DNA of 8,067 bases from CAZEVY01 sp964515555 (GCA_964515555.1 CAZEVY010000156.1:1-8067); one strand, 5' to 3'; counted from the first letter of the stretch, positions 1-6,246 are shown. The notes: a model not told the origin generated them from the letters alone. Numbers and translations are program-made.

Positions 1-319
1 TCTGCCAGTAGTACGGCGTCGAGTGCATCAGGTCGGCGGTGCCGCGCTGGACCGCGTCGAAGGCCTCGAAAGCCGGCACCAACTCGCCGGCGGCGAACAC
101 CTTCATCGTGAGGCGCCCGCCGGTCGCGTCGCTGATCTGCTTGGCGAAGCGTTCCGCCGCGGTGCCGCCGCCCGGAAACATCTTCGGCCAGCTCGTCACC
201 ATGCGCCATTCGACCCGGCCCTGCGAGATCGCCGGCGTCGCCAACGTCGTCACTGCTGCCGTCGCGACGGCACCTCCCACTGCGGCCTTGGCCAATTTCC
301 TGCGCTTGATTGTGGACAT
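1..319 (-). CDS. TRAP transporter solute-binding protein (DctP family), N-terminal part, cut by the window edge
   Basis: This is the periplasmic binding protein of a tripartite ATP-independent (TRAP) transporter, which captures an organic-acid-type ligand and hands it to membrane subunits DctQ/DctM. Only the first 106 residues are present. The N-terminus carries an export signal with twin arginines (KRRKLAKAA, residues 5-13) followed by an Ala/Val/Thr-rich core to about residue 32, so Tat export is possible. The mature part starts with VEWRMVTSWPKMFPGGGTAAERFAK-type sequence, followed by a GGRLTMKVFAAGELVPAFE stretch and DAVQRGTADLMHSTPYYW. This is typical of the mannitol/chloroaromatic-type branch of TRAP binding proteins. 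The ATG at 319 is preceded by GGAGAGGAG about six bases upstream. The ligand cannot be told from this portion, and the membrane subunits would lie outside the window. Family call is firm; substrate is unknown. Confidence 0.9.
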   Translation of the reverse strand, partial: MSTIKRRKLAKAAVGGAVATAAVTTLATPAISQGRVEWRMVTSWPKMFPGGGTAAERFAKQISDATGGRLTMKVFAAGELVPAFEAFDAVQRGTADLMHSTPYYWQ

Positions 320-429
320 CGCGTTCTCCTCTCCCAACCTGTGAGGTTCCCTGGACGCCGCGGAGCACTGTCGGGGTCGAAGACACCCTACTCAAACTCT
401 CAGCATCGACCCGCCCGGCGGATGAGGCG

Positions 430-459
430 AGCCTAGCGACCCCCGAGCGGCCTTGTCAA
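430..459 (-). promoter_or_regulatory. Candidate sigma-70-type promoter for the TRAP binding-protein gene
   Basis: On the minus strand a perfect -35 box TTGACA (454-459) is followed after 18 bases by TAGGCT (430-435), a weak -10 match. It lies in the 144-base gap between the VOC gene and the TRAP gene and would give a leader of about 100 bases. It suggests the TRAP gene is transcribed separately from the VOC gene. The -35 overlaps nothing coding. No terminator hairpin is evident in the gap. Confidence 0.45.
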
Positions 460-463
460 AACG

Positions 464-1339
464 TCACGAGGGCTGCGATTGGGGCCAGTCGGGCACGTAG
501 AAGTCGCGCCCCGGCACGTAGGCACGCTGGATCTGGTCGGGATTGCGGTTGACCAGCGGCCGAGCATAGAGCGGATGGGTCAGGCTGCGCACCTCGTGTT
601 CGATCTCGAACAGCGCCGCGCCGGATACCGGCTCGACGATGCGCTGGAAGCGGTATTGCCAGCGGCTGCTCTCCTGAGTGACCAGCCCGCGCACCGACAA
701 TTCACGGTGCGGGCGCGAGAAATGCGCGATGTAGATCTGCACATGATGGCCGTCGTAGTCCGGGATGCGACGCGCCGTTTCGCGAAACACGAACTCCTGA
801 CCCTGGCCAACGCCGACGCGAGCCACGCCCGCTTCGTCGGTCGCGAACGCGCCTAACACCTCGCGATAAAAGGCGGCGATTCCCGCGGCGGCGCCCGGCG
901 GAACGTCGAACTCCACATAGGCCATGCCGAGTTGCATGGCGCCCGGCGCCCGATCGGCCGGCACGTGACACCGGACGACGTTGCCCCAGGGACAAGTCGC
1001 CTCGACGAACTCGTTGGTCTCGCGAAAGGTAAAGTGCGTGCCCTCGAGCATCGGTCTGACGCGGGCCAGCCGCGCCAGCAGCCCCTCGCGGTCCGGCAAC
1101 ACCAGCCCGACGCGACCGCGCAGCACCTGCGGCGCGCCGGTCGGCAGATGGAACTGCGAACGGCCGACATTGACCCACATGTTGTCCGTGCTGGTCATCA
1201 TGTACGGATCGCGCGTCAGCCCCAGGCCGGAGACGTAGAACACGGTAGCCGGCCCCTGGTCGGGCACGCGCACGTTGACGTGCTCCAGCGCGACGATGTT
1301 GCCGATATCCTCGGCGGCGCGATTGTACAACTCGGTCAT
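464..1339 (-). CDS. Two-domain VOC (glyoxalase/extradiol dioxygenase fold) protein
   Basis: This 291-residue cytosolic protein has two vicinal-oxygen-chelate modules. The first starts at about residue 16 (IVALEHVNVRVPD, then FYVSGLGLTRDPY) and ends near residue 128. The second covers about 137-250 (MAYVEFDVP, FYREVLG, GHHVQIYIA, FEIEHEVRS). Candidate metal ligands are His20 and His64 in module 1, and Glu143, His198/His199 and Glu245/Glu247 in module 2. The tail after residue 250 (THPLYARPLVNRN) resembles that of uncharacterised alphaproteobacterial VOC proteins. The ATG at 1339 was chosen because GGGAGG stands seven bases upstream and the homologous sequence begins here. The frame stays open to an ATG at 1549, but that extension runs through the intergenic repeats and promoter patch. 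The substrate is unknown; ring-cleavage, lyase or isomerase activity is possible for the fold. The gene points away from the plus-strand cassette. Confidence 0.82.
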   Translation of the reverse strand: MTELYNRAAEDIGNIVALEHVNVRVPDQGPATVFYVSGLGLTRDPYMMTSTDNMWVNVGRSQFHLPTGAPQVLRGRVGLVLPDREGLLARLARVRPMLEGTHFTFRETNEFVEATCPWGNVVRCHVPADRAPGAMQLGMAYVEFDVPPGAAAGIAAFYREVLGAFATDEAGVARVGVGQGQEFVFRETARRIPDYDGHHVQIYIAHFSRPHRELSVRGLVTQESSRWQYRFQRIVEPVSGAALFEIEHEVRSLTHPLYARPLVNRNPDQIQRAYVPGRDFYVPDWPQSQPS

Positions 1340-1451
1340 GGGCGCCTCCCTGGCGACCATCATAGCGCATTGGACAGGCGGGGGCGGTCCTCGCCGCGTC
1401 CACCGGGCGAGGACGGGTGAAAGGCCTATTCCATCGGCATCCGACGCGAAC

Positions 1452-1495
1452 AGTCCTCGAGTCCTCGCAGTCCCCTCCAGTCCTCGGAGTCCACT
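1452..1495. repeat. Five short direct repeats of AGTCC(TCG), iteron- or operator-like
   Basis: AGTCC starts at 1452, 1460, 1469, 1479 and 1488, that is with steps of 8, 9, 10 and 9 bases. Three copies read AGTCCTCG in full; the third and fifth diverge after AGTCC. The array lies between the divergent VOC and ATPase genes, just upstream of an AT-rich stretch (about 1518-1560). Near-helical spacing and position suit a binding site for a DNA-binding protein, possibly the HTH-bearing ATPase encoded next door. That role is inferred only. Confidence 0.55.
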
Positions 1496-1521
1496 CATCC
1501 ACAGGCCGGCGCCAATGCCTC

Positions 1522-1550
1522 TTGCAATTTGTATAATTTCAACATACATT
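1522..1550 (+). promoter_or_regulatory. Candidate promoter in AT-rich patch ahead of the ATPase gene
   Basis: TTGCAA (1522-1527), a 17-base spacer and TACATT (1545-1550) form a moderate promoter match. A perfect TATAAT (1532-1537) also sits inside the spacer and could be used with a poor -35. The patch is strikingly AT-rich for this DNA. On the opposite strand TTGTTC (1552-1557), a 16-base gap and TATACA (1530-1535) give a weak divergent candidate for the VOC gene. Boxes were judged by eye. Confidence 0.4.
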
Positions 1551-1572
1551 CGAACAAAAGGAGAACGAAGCC

Positions 1573-2571
1573 GTGCTCAATCTTTCCGACCGGATGCGCC
1601 TCGAGCGCGTCGAGGCCGACATGGACAAGCCGCCACCACACCTGACGCGCGCCAGCGACTTGCTGGCGGCGGAATTGCAGAAGCCCCATCCCCTGCTCGA
1701 GCCCCTACTGACATCCAAGTCGCTTGCGCTGCTGCACGGGCCGCGCGGCCTCGGCAAGACCTTCGTCGCGATCGCCATTGCGCATGCGGTCGCGTCGGGC
1801 GGCAGTTTTCTCGGCTGGCGGGCACCCACGCCGCGCAATGTGCTCTACGTCGACGGCGAGATGGCGGCGATCGACATGCAGCAGCGGTTGCGCATGTTCG
1901 GCGACCCGCCGGCGAAGCTCGATCTGCTGATCTCGGACCTGCTTCCCGGGACGATGCCCGATCTCGGTTTCGGCGTCGGACAGGGCTGGCTGCTGCGCGC
2001 TGCGACCGCGCAAGGGCGTCGGCCCGACCTGATCGTGCTCGACAACCTTTCCAGCCTCACCGGCTACGTCAGCGGAAATCCCGACAGCTGGCAGGACATG
2101 CAGCGTTTTCTTCTCACCCTGCGCCGCAAGGATCTCGCCGTACTCGCCATCCATCACACCAACAAGCGCGGTCTGCAGCGCGGCACGTCGCGGCGCGAGG
2201 ACATTCTCGACCTCGTCATGGCATTGCGCCCACCCGCCGAGCACAGACCGCACGACGGCGCACGCTTCGAGATTCACTTCGACAAGGTGCGCGGCCTGCA
2301 TGGCGCGGCCGTGGAGCCGGTCGAGGCACGCCTCACGGCCGACACCGCAGGCCGCGCGCGCTGGGAATGGCGGCCCGCGCACGAAGGTGAATTCGAGCGC
2401 GCGTTACGCCTGCTGCGCGCCGGCTTCAACGCCGCCCAGGTCGCGCGCGAACTCGGCATCTCGCGAAGCTGGAGCTACCGGCTGCGCGACAAGGCGATCG
2501 ATAAGGGACTTCTGTCGGCCACACCGTCGAGCCAGGTTGCCCCTCCACCCGCCAACCCATCGCAGGAGTGA
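1573..2571 (+). CDS. RecA-like (AAA_25/RepA-type) ATPase with C-terminal helix-turn-helix
   Basis: This 332-residue protein is built like RepA/RegA-type replicative ATPases. Walker A is GPRGLGKT (residues 56-63), DGEM follows at 94-97, and Walker B is LIVLDNL (153-159). HHTNKRGLQRGTSRREDILD (194-213) matches the motif-4 region of hexameric RecA-fold helicases and KaiC-like ATPases. After about residue 270 a short winged or simple HTH follows (RALRLLRAGFNAAQVARELGISRSWSYRLRDKA), so DNA binding is likely. The tail is Pro/Ser-rich. The GTG at 1573 is chosen because AAGGAG lies nine bases upstream (1558-1563); the first internal ATG lacks such a site. The gene ends with a TGA that overlaps the ribosome-binding region of the next gene, so they are cotranscribed. 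Proteins of this family occur on plasmids, phages and integrated islands. A role in replication initiation, helicase loading or recombination is inferred, not shown. Confidence 0.8.
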   Translation: MLNLSDRMRLERVEADMDKPPPHLTRASDLLAAELQKPHPLLEPLLTSKSLALLHGPRGLGKTFVAIAIAHAVASGGSFLGWRAPTPRNVLYVDGEMAAIDMQQRLRMFGDPPAKLDLLISDLLPGTMPDLGFGVGQGWLLRAATAQGRRPDLIVLDNLSSLTGYVSGNPDSWQDMQRFLLTLRRKDLAVLAIHHTNKRGLQRGTSRREDILDLVMALRPPAEHRPHDGARFEIHFDKVRGLHGAAVEPVEARLTADTAGRARWEWRPAHEGEFERALRLLRAGFNAAQVARELGISRSWSYRLRDKAIDKGLLSATPSSQVAPPPANPSQE

Positions 2572-2575
2572 CATC

Positions 2576-2773
2576 ATGGCCTACGATCTCAACCCCGGCG
2601 ACATCGTCCGGCTGCGGTCCGGCGGCCCGGCGATGACCGTCAACGCCATCGAGCACGACGGGCGTGTCTGGACCATCTGGTTCGATCGCGGCCGGCAGGG
2701 CATGGCCCGCTTCGACGAGGCCGCGCTGGTGCTCGAACGCACGGTCGAAGACGATGACGGCAAGGCCGCCTGA
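2576..2773 (+). CDS. DUF2158 (YodC-like) small protein
   Basis: This 65-residue protein begins MAYDLNPGDIVRLRSGGPAMTV, the hallmark of the DUF2158 family (a small beta-barrel-like fold: GD-V-LKSGGP-MTV, then a W-x-x-W/F core, then a conserved acidic end). Its biochemical role is unknown. The ATG lies four bases after the ATPase stop, and AGGAG (2563-2567) sits immediately before that stop, so it is translationally coupled to the ATPase gene. Members often accompany accessory or phage-derived genes, which fits the context. The start is unambiguous despite a longer open frame upstream, which only shadows the ATPase. There is no signal peptide, membrane segment or cysteine metal site. Confidence 0.8.
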   Translation: MAYDLNPGDIVRLRSGGPAMTVNAIEHDGRVWTIWFDRGRQGMARFDEAALVLERTVEDDDGKAA

Positions 2774-2844
2774 CTGCATCGCGCACCGCAACGCTTTCGC
2801 CGCTGCCGCGTTTCCTTTCCTGAACCAGCAGGACAGGAGACGGC

Positions 2845-3195
2845 ATGGCGACCAGCGACCCGCAGCGGCAGGAACTCGCGGATCTCGAGCTCAAGCTCGC
2901 GGGCGCCCGGCGCGCCGCCGCTGCGCCCGATGCGTCGGAGCGCGAGGTGTCGGACCTCAAGCTGATCGAACAGGAGTATCTGGCGGCACGGCAGAAGGCG
3001 CGTCACGCCGCACCCGGACGCAAACCGGCACCGGACACGCTGAAGGAGAAGGTCGATCGCAAGCTCGACGCGGCGCTGAAGGACAGCTTTCCGGGCAGCG
3101 ACCCCGTTTCCTTTGTCGAGGCGGCACCGGAAAAGAAGCAGGATCGCACCCTGCCCGAGGTCGAAGCGAAGACTTCGCCGAAGAAGACGCCGTAG
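2845..3195 (+). CDS. Small hypothetical protein with DSFPxSDP motif
   Basis: This 116-residue hydrophilic protein has no recognised enzyme domain. Residues 6-55 are charged and Ala/Leu-rich (ELADLELKLAGARRAAA, then DLKLIEQEYLAARQKA), consistent with a short antiparallel coiled coil. Residues 74-92 contain LDAALKDSFPGSDPVSF, a version of the short DSFPxSDP motif found in many small or multi-domain proteobacterial proteins of unknown function. The tail is Lys/Glu/Pro-rich and probably disordered. The ATG at 2845 has AGGAGA five to ten bases upstream. It lies 71 bases after the DUF2158 gene on the same strand and before the convergent terminator at 3422-3449, so it is likely the last gene of this short operon. 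The function cannot be assigned. Confidence 0.68.
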   Translation: MATSDPQRQELADLELKLAGARRAAAAPDASEREVSDLKLIEQEYLAARQKARHAAPGRKPAPDTLKEKVDRKLDAALKDSFPGSDPVSFVEAAPEKKQDRTLPEVEAKTSPKKTP

Positions 3196-3421
3196 CCGAA
3201 GCGTCCTACCAGCCCGCGGCGCTGCGGCCGCCGTTCGCCCTTGCGCCCAGTCTCGAAGGAAACGATGTCGGGCCGCGGCCGGCAGATCTTCATCGGCGTC
3301 ACCTTGCCCGGCGAGGAGACGCCGCCCGGCGGCAGCCGGCAAAGCCCGGAATGCTTCGATCGCAACGCACGGAGCGACGTCGATGGATTCCGTGGCGCCA
3401 CAGAAACATCGGAGCGGCAAC

Positions 3422-3449
3422 AAAAAAGGCGGCCCGTGGGCCGCCTTTT
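3422..3449. terminator. Bidirectional intrinsic terminator between convergent genes
   Basis: A perfect 8-bp palindromic arm GGCGGCCC (3428-3435) pairs with GGGCCGCC (3438-3445). It is flanked by six A on the left and four T on the right. Read leftwards it gives a GC-rich stem followed by six T just past the ompA-type stop codon (3469). Read rightwards it gives four T and can stop transcription from the plus-strand cassette. The rest of the 273-base gap (3196-3421) shows no gene I can support. Confidence 0.85.
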
Positions 3450-3468
3450 CGTATCGATGCGGATCGTC

Positions 3469-4497
3469 TTACTGAATGACGATCTCGACGCGGCGGTTCT
3501 GCGGCTCACGCACGCCGTCGGGAGTCTGGACCAGCAGGCCTGCCTCGCCGCGGCCGATGACCGAGATGGCCGTGGCCGGCACGCCGTCACGCACCAGCGC
3601 ATCCTTGACCGAGTTCGCACGACGCAGGGACAGCGCCATGTTGTAGGCCTCGGGGCCGGACGTGTCGGTGTGGCCGGTCGCCGTGATGCGGGCGTTGCCC
3701 TTGGTCTTGTAGGCGTTGGCCGCCTGCTTGATCGTGTTCAGGGCCTGCTGCGAGAGGTTCGAGCGGTCCCAATCGAAGAACACCATGAACGAAGGGGCAA
3801 CCGGCCGCGGCGGCGGCGGCGGCGGAGCGGCTGCCGGGGCGCCGAAGCGGAGCTGAAGGCTCGCCATCACGCTGAAGTTGCTGTTCGAGTAGTTGCCGCC
3901 ACCCGCAACGAAGTTGCCGCCGACGAAGCCGGAGAAGTTGTAGTTCGGGTTGGTCGTGCCGAAGTAGCGGCCCTCGAGATTGACGCGGAACTGCGGATCG
4001 ACGTTCCAGCCCAGACCGAGGATACCCTGGTAGGCGAACTGGGTACTGTTGCTGGTCTGGTTGCCCACACCTACTTGCGTGAACGCCACACCGGCGCCGG
4101 CGCCGATGTAGGGGACGATCACGCCACCGGCGTTGAAGTCGTAAAGAACGTTACCCATCACCGCGACGCTACGCGCCGTCAGGCCGGTCGAGCCCACGCC
4201 GCCGAAATTGATGGTGCCGGTGTTCTCGCGGTACATGCCTTCGAGTTCGACGCGCGGCCCGACAAAATCGTAGCCGACCATGCCGCCCGCAGCCCAGCCT
4301 GTATTGAAGCTGAGATTGGCGGCTGCGGACCCGAGGGCGCCGCCGTTCACCGAGAAGTTCGTGGTGGTCGAGTTGCTGAGCAGCCAGTTCAAGCCACCGA
4401 CGGCACCGGCGTAGAAGCCCTCGTACTGCATGTTTTGGGCATGCGCCGAAAGCGGCGCGACCGCCAGCACGGTGGCGGCAATCAAGGTTTTCCTCAT
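3469..4497 (-). CDS. OmpA-family outer membrane protein (8-stranded barrel plus peptidoglycan-binding domain)
   Basis: This 342-residue protein spans the outer membrane and tethers it to peptidoglycan. A Sec signal peptide covers residues 1-20 (MRKTLIAATVLAVAPLSAHA, cleaved before Q21). Residues 21-218 are rich in Gly, Asn and aromatic residues in alternating beta-strand pattern (YEGFYAGAVGGLNW, TGWAAGGMVGYDF, VELEGMYREN, VPYIGAGAGVAF, FSVMASLQLRFG), typical of an OmpA/OmpW-type small barrel. A Pro/Ala linker at 219-235 is followed by the OmpA C-terminal domain. There GHTD (Asp278) and LSLRRANSV (Arg293) supply the Asp/Arg pair that binds diaminopimelate in this family, and NRRVEIVI closes the domain. 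The ATG at 4497 has GGGGAGAAG upstream. It is a single-gene unit with its own terminator at 3422-3449. The precise physiological role (structure, pore or adhesion) is not determinable. Confidence 0.93.
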   Translation of the reverse strand: MRKTLIAATVLAVAPLSAHAQNMQYEGFYAGAVGGLNWLLSNSTTTNFSVNGGALGSAAANLSFNTGWAAGGMVGYDFVGPRVELEGMYRENTGTINFGGVGSTGLTARSVAVMGNVLYDFNAGGVIVPYIGAGAGVAFTQVGVGNQTSNSTQFAYQGILGLGWNVDPQFRVNLEGRYFGTTNPNYNFSGFVGGNFVAGGGNYSNSNFSVMASLQLRFGAPAAAPPPPPPRPVAPSFMVFFDWDRSNLSQQALNTIKQAANAYKTKGNARITATGHTDTSGPEAYNMALSLRRANSVKDALVRDGVPATAISVIGRGEAGLLVQTPDGVREPQNRRVEIVIQ

Positions 4498-4554
4498 TTC
4501 AGATCTTCTCCCCGGATGGCGCGTAAGGTGCGTCGCAGCAGTAAAGCCATACCC

Positions 4555-4583
4555 TTATTACTACTACAAGTCGGGCCCTGCAA
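4555..4583 (-). promoter_or_regulatory. Weak candidate promoter for the ompA-type gene
   Basis: On the minus strand TTGCAG (4578-4583) is followed after exactly 17 bases by TAATAA (4555-4560), in a locally AT-richer patch about 60 bases before the start codon. Each box matches the consensus at only three of six positions, so spacing and location carry most of the weight. The rest of the 262-base gap 4498-4759 holds only this patch and the terminator of the next operon. Confidence 0.3.
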
Positions 4584-4641
4584 TCGGGACACCACCAGAG
4601 TCGTTCCACTGTGGCCACTTTGCAACACTGCCTAGGCGGCC

Positions 4642-4675
4642 AAAAAAAGACGCCCCGTCAAGGGTCTGACGGGGC
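4642..4675 (-). terminator. Strong intrinsic terminator of the quinate/shikimate operon
   Basis: Read on the minus strand, GCCCCGTCA pairs perfectly with TGACGGGGC (9-bp stem, arms 4667-4675 and 4652-4660) around a six-base loop. It is followed after three bases by seven T (4642-4648). It lies about 85 bases past the stop codon of the SDR gene (4760) and isolates that operon from the ompA-type gene downstream. Confidence 0.9.
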
Positions 4676-4759
4676 GAGTTTCTCATGAAGTACTCTACAC
4701 AGCCCTAGTGCATCCTTTTCACTGCCGGTTCAATCTCCATCTGCAACCTGGCACCTCGT

Positions 4760-5506
4760 CTACATCCCCTGCCCGCCCGCCACCGTGACGGTCTGCCCGG
4801 TCACCCAGGAGGCGAGCGGCGAGGCGAGGAAGAGGGCGACGTTGGCGATCTCCTCGGGGGTGCCCATCCGGCCGAACGGAATCGAGGCCAGCGTCGTGGA
4901 ATAGAGCGTCGGGTTCTCGGTCTTGCGCCGATCCCACAAGCCACCGGGAAAATCCACCGACCCGGGCGCGATGCAGTTCACGCGGATGCGATCCTTGGCA
5001 TACATCGCCGCCTGCGTGACGGTGTAGTGGATCACCGCCGCCTTGATGGCGCCGTAAGGCGGCTGACGCGCCGCCGGATGCAGCGCGGCGATCGAGGAGA
5101 TGTTGATCACGCTTCCCCTGCTCGCCTTGAGCGCCGACAACGCCTCCTGGGTGGCGTTGACGATCGCCAGCATGTCGACCGCGAGGTTGGCGCTCCACGA
5201 CTTGTCGTCGTCGCTCGACCCGAAGGCCGAGGCGTTGTTCACCAACAGGTCGACGCCGCCGAGCGCCGCCGTCGCCTCGCGCACATAGGCGCGCACGGTG
5301 TCGGCCTGGGCGAGGTCGACACTCGCGGCGTGCGCCTTGCGGCCGAGTTTCCCGATCTCCGCCCTGGTTTCCGCCAGCGCCTTCGGATCGCGGGCGCAAA
5401 TCGACACGTCACCGCCTGCCGCCGCGAAACCCAGCGCGATCGCGCGACCGATGCCGCGGCTGCCGCCACACACGATCGCCTTCTTTCCCGCGAAATCGAT
5501 TTTCAT
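4760..5506 (-). CDS. Short-chain dehydrogenase/reductase (SDR), last gene of the quinate/shikimate operon
   Basis: This 248-residue classical SDR is a soluble NAD(P)-dependent oxidoreductase. The Rossmann motif is CGGSRGIGRAIALGF (residues 13-27). ARD (38-40) after the second strand places an Arg and Asp at the cofactor-selecting site, leaning to NADP. NNAS (90-93) replaces the usual NNAG. The catalytic set is Asn108, Ser137/Ser138 (INISS), Tyr151 and Lys155 (YGAIK). IAPGSVDFPGG (179-189) and the C-terminal ASWVTGQTVTVAGGQGM are family-typical. The ATG at 5506 has a GAGGG site; the AroQ-type gene ends 39 bases upstream on the same strand, so they are probably cotranscribed, and a terminator follows. 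The substrate is unknown. In this context a hydroxyl-bearing cyclic or acyl acid is a reasonable guess, but many SDRs of this style are annotated as fatty-acid or 3-oxoacyl reductases without proof. Confidence 0.88.
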   Translation of the reverse strand: MKIDFAGKKAIVCGGSRGIGRAIALGFAAAGGDVSICARDPKALAETRAEIGKLGRKAHAASVDLAQADTVRAYVREATAALGGVDLLVNNASAFGSSDDDKSWSANLAVDMLAIVNATQEALSALKASRGSVINISSIAALHPAARQPPYGAIKAAVIHYTVTQAAMYAKDRIRVNCIAPGSVDFPGGLWDRRKTENPTLYSTTLASIPFGRMGTPEEIANVALFLASPLASWVTGQTVTVAGGQGM

Positions 5507-5545
5507 CGCACCCTCACGCCGTTTTTTCAGGGCGCGGAGAATACC

Positions 5546-6028
5546 TCAAACCGGTCCGACGACGAGGGGCTCGGGCAGCGACCTCGGCAACACGCCAAGC
5601 GCGCGCCCGGCAGCCTGCAGGGCGACGATGTAGCCGTAGGGTCCGAGGCCGCAGATCACGCCCGTCACGGCCGCCGACAGTCTCGAATGGCGGTGCAGTT
5701 CGTCGCGCGCATGGATGTTGGAGATGTGAACCTCGAAAATCGGGCCCTCGAAAGTCTTGAGCGCGTCGAACAGCGCGACCGAGGTGAAGGAGTAGCCCGC
5801 GGGATTGAAGATCAGTGCCTGCGCCGTGCCGCGTGCGGCCTGGATGGTGTCGACGAGCACGCCCTCGTGGTTGGACTGGCTGAAGTCGAGGTCGACGCCG
5901 AGCAGGCGGGCGAAGTCACGGCAGCTCTTCTCGATGGCGGCGAGCGTGGTCGAACCGTAGATGTGCGGTTCGCGCACGCCCAGCAAGTTGAGGTTCGGTC
6001 CGTTGACGATGCAGATACGGGTGGACAT
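5546..6028 (-). CDS. aroQ: Type II 3-dehydroquinate dehydratase (AroQ family) with altered ring-hydroxyl pocket
   Basis: The 160-residue protein is a type II dehydroquinase, a dodecameric cytosolic enzyme that dehydrates 3-dehydroquinate to 3-dehydroshikimate. Signature motifs are NGPNLNLLGVREPHIYG (residues 9-25, with Asn12, Arg19 and catalytic Tyr24), QSNHEG (51-56), FNPAG (Asn75), TSVALFDAL (Asp88) and EVHISNIHAR (Glu99, His101, carboxylate-binding Ile102/Ser103, Arg108). GVICGLGPYGYIVAL is the usual C-terminal helix. Numbering runs in register with the M. tuberculosis enzyme as I recall it. In that alignment His81 is Phe81 and Arg112 is His112, both at positions contacting the substrate C4/C5 hydroxyls. 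The C-terminus is about 10-15 residues longer than usual. The ATG at 6028 has GGGAG five bases upstream; that site overlaps the end of the quiC remnant. Being between a quinate/shikimate dehydrogenase and an SDR, it is probably catabolic rather than the housekeeping biosynthetic copy. Confidence 0.88.
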   Translation of the reverse strand: MSTRICIVNGPNLNLLGVREPHIYGSTTLAAIEKSCRDFARLLGVDLDFSQSNHEGVLVDTIQAARGTAQALIFNPAGYSFTSVALFDALKTFEGPIFEVHISNIHARDELHRHSRLSAAVTGVICGLGPYGYIVALQAAGRALGVLPRSLPEPLVVGPV

Positions 6029-6030
6029 GG

Positions 6031-6246
6031 CTACTCCCGGCTGGAGGAAAGGCGCGCCCGCACGGCCAGACGCACCTGGACATCGACGGCGCCGTAGCCG
6101 CGATAGCCGCGCCGCTGGACGATCTCGAAGAAGCTCTCGAACGGCCGCCGATAGACCTGCAGGTATCCGGCGTCGCCATCGCGGTCGGAGAGGCAGCCGT
6201 GCGCCACGCCGACGCCCGAGAACGCGGTCGCGATCGAAGTCTTCAT
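6031..6246 (-). pseudogene. quiC: Internally deleted remnant of 3-dehydroshikimate dehydratase (quiC/asbF-HPPD fusion type)
   Basis: A 71-codon frame joins the two ends of what is normally a protein of roughly 600 residues. It opens MKTSIAT, the characteristic start of the sugar-isomerase-like domain of 3-dehydroshikimate dehydratase. It then jumps, within about residues 8-19, to the extreme C-terminus of the HPPD/VOC half. That part reads CLSDRDGDAGYLQVY, FFEIVQRRGYRGYGA and VRLAVRARL, and intact homologues as I recall them end with LYDRD, QLYSRT, FFEIVERRGGYRGYGAANAPFRIAAQ. The Glu of FFEIV is the usual metal ligand, but all other active-site residues are gone. The start keeps a good GGGAGG site and the reading frame is unbroken. 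The enzyme would convert 3-dehydroshikimate to protocatechuate; this version cannot. It lies two bases from the aroQ-type start. Alternative view: a real small protein reusing the ends, which I think less likely. Confidence 0.62.

Noticed and set aside
464..1339. The VOC protein as a replacement for the lost VOC/HPPD half of quiC
   Set aside because: Its length and motifs differ from the HPPD-like half, and it lies over 4 kb away beyond two terminators. Nothing in the sequence links it to the quinate operon.
464..1549. A 361-residue form of the VOC protein starting at 1549
   Set aside because: The added 70 residues are translated from the repeat and promoter region and have no VOC-like sequence. 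The ATG at 1339 has a good ribosome-binding site.
3196..3421. A possible short gene in the gap before the convergent terminator
   Set aside because: Frames on both strands are low-complexity Arg/Pro-rich, lack a convincing start site, and run into the terminator or ompA-type gene.
3241..4635. A 464-codon plus-strand open frame opposite the ompA-type gene
   Set aside because: It is antisense to a gene with signal peptide, barrel and OmpA domain. Its translation is Arg/His/Val-rich with no recognisable domain, and the long frame follows from GC-biased codon use.
5027..6097. A 356-codon plus-strand open frame across the SDR and AroQ-type genes
   Set aside because: It is antisense to two clear enzymes, spans their intergenic gap and has no family features.
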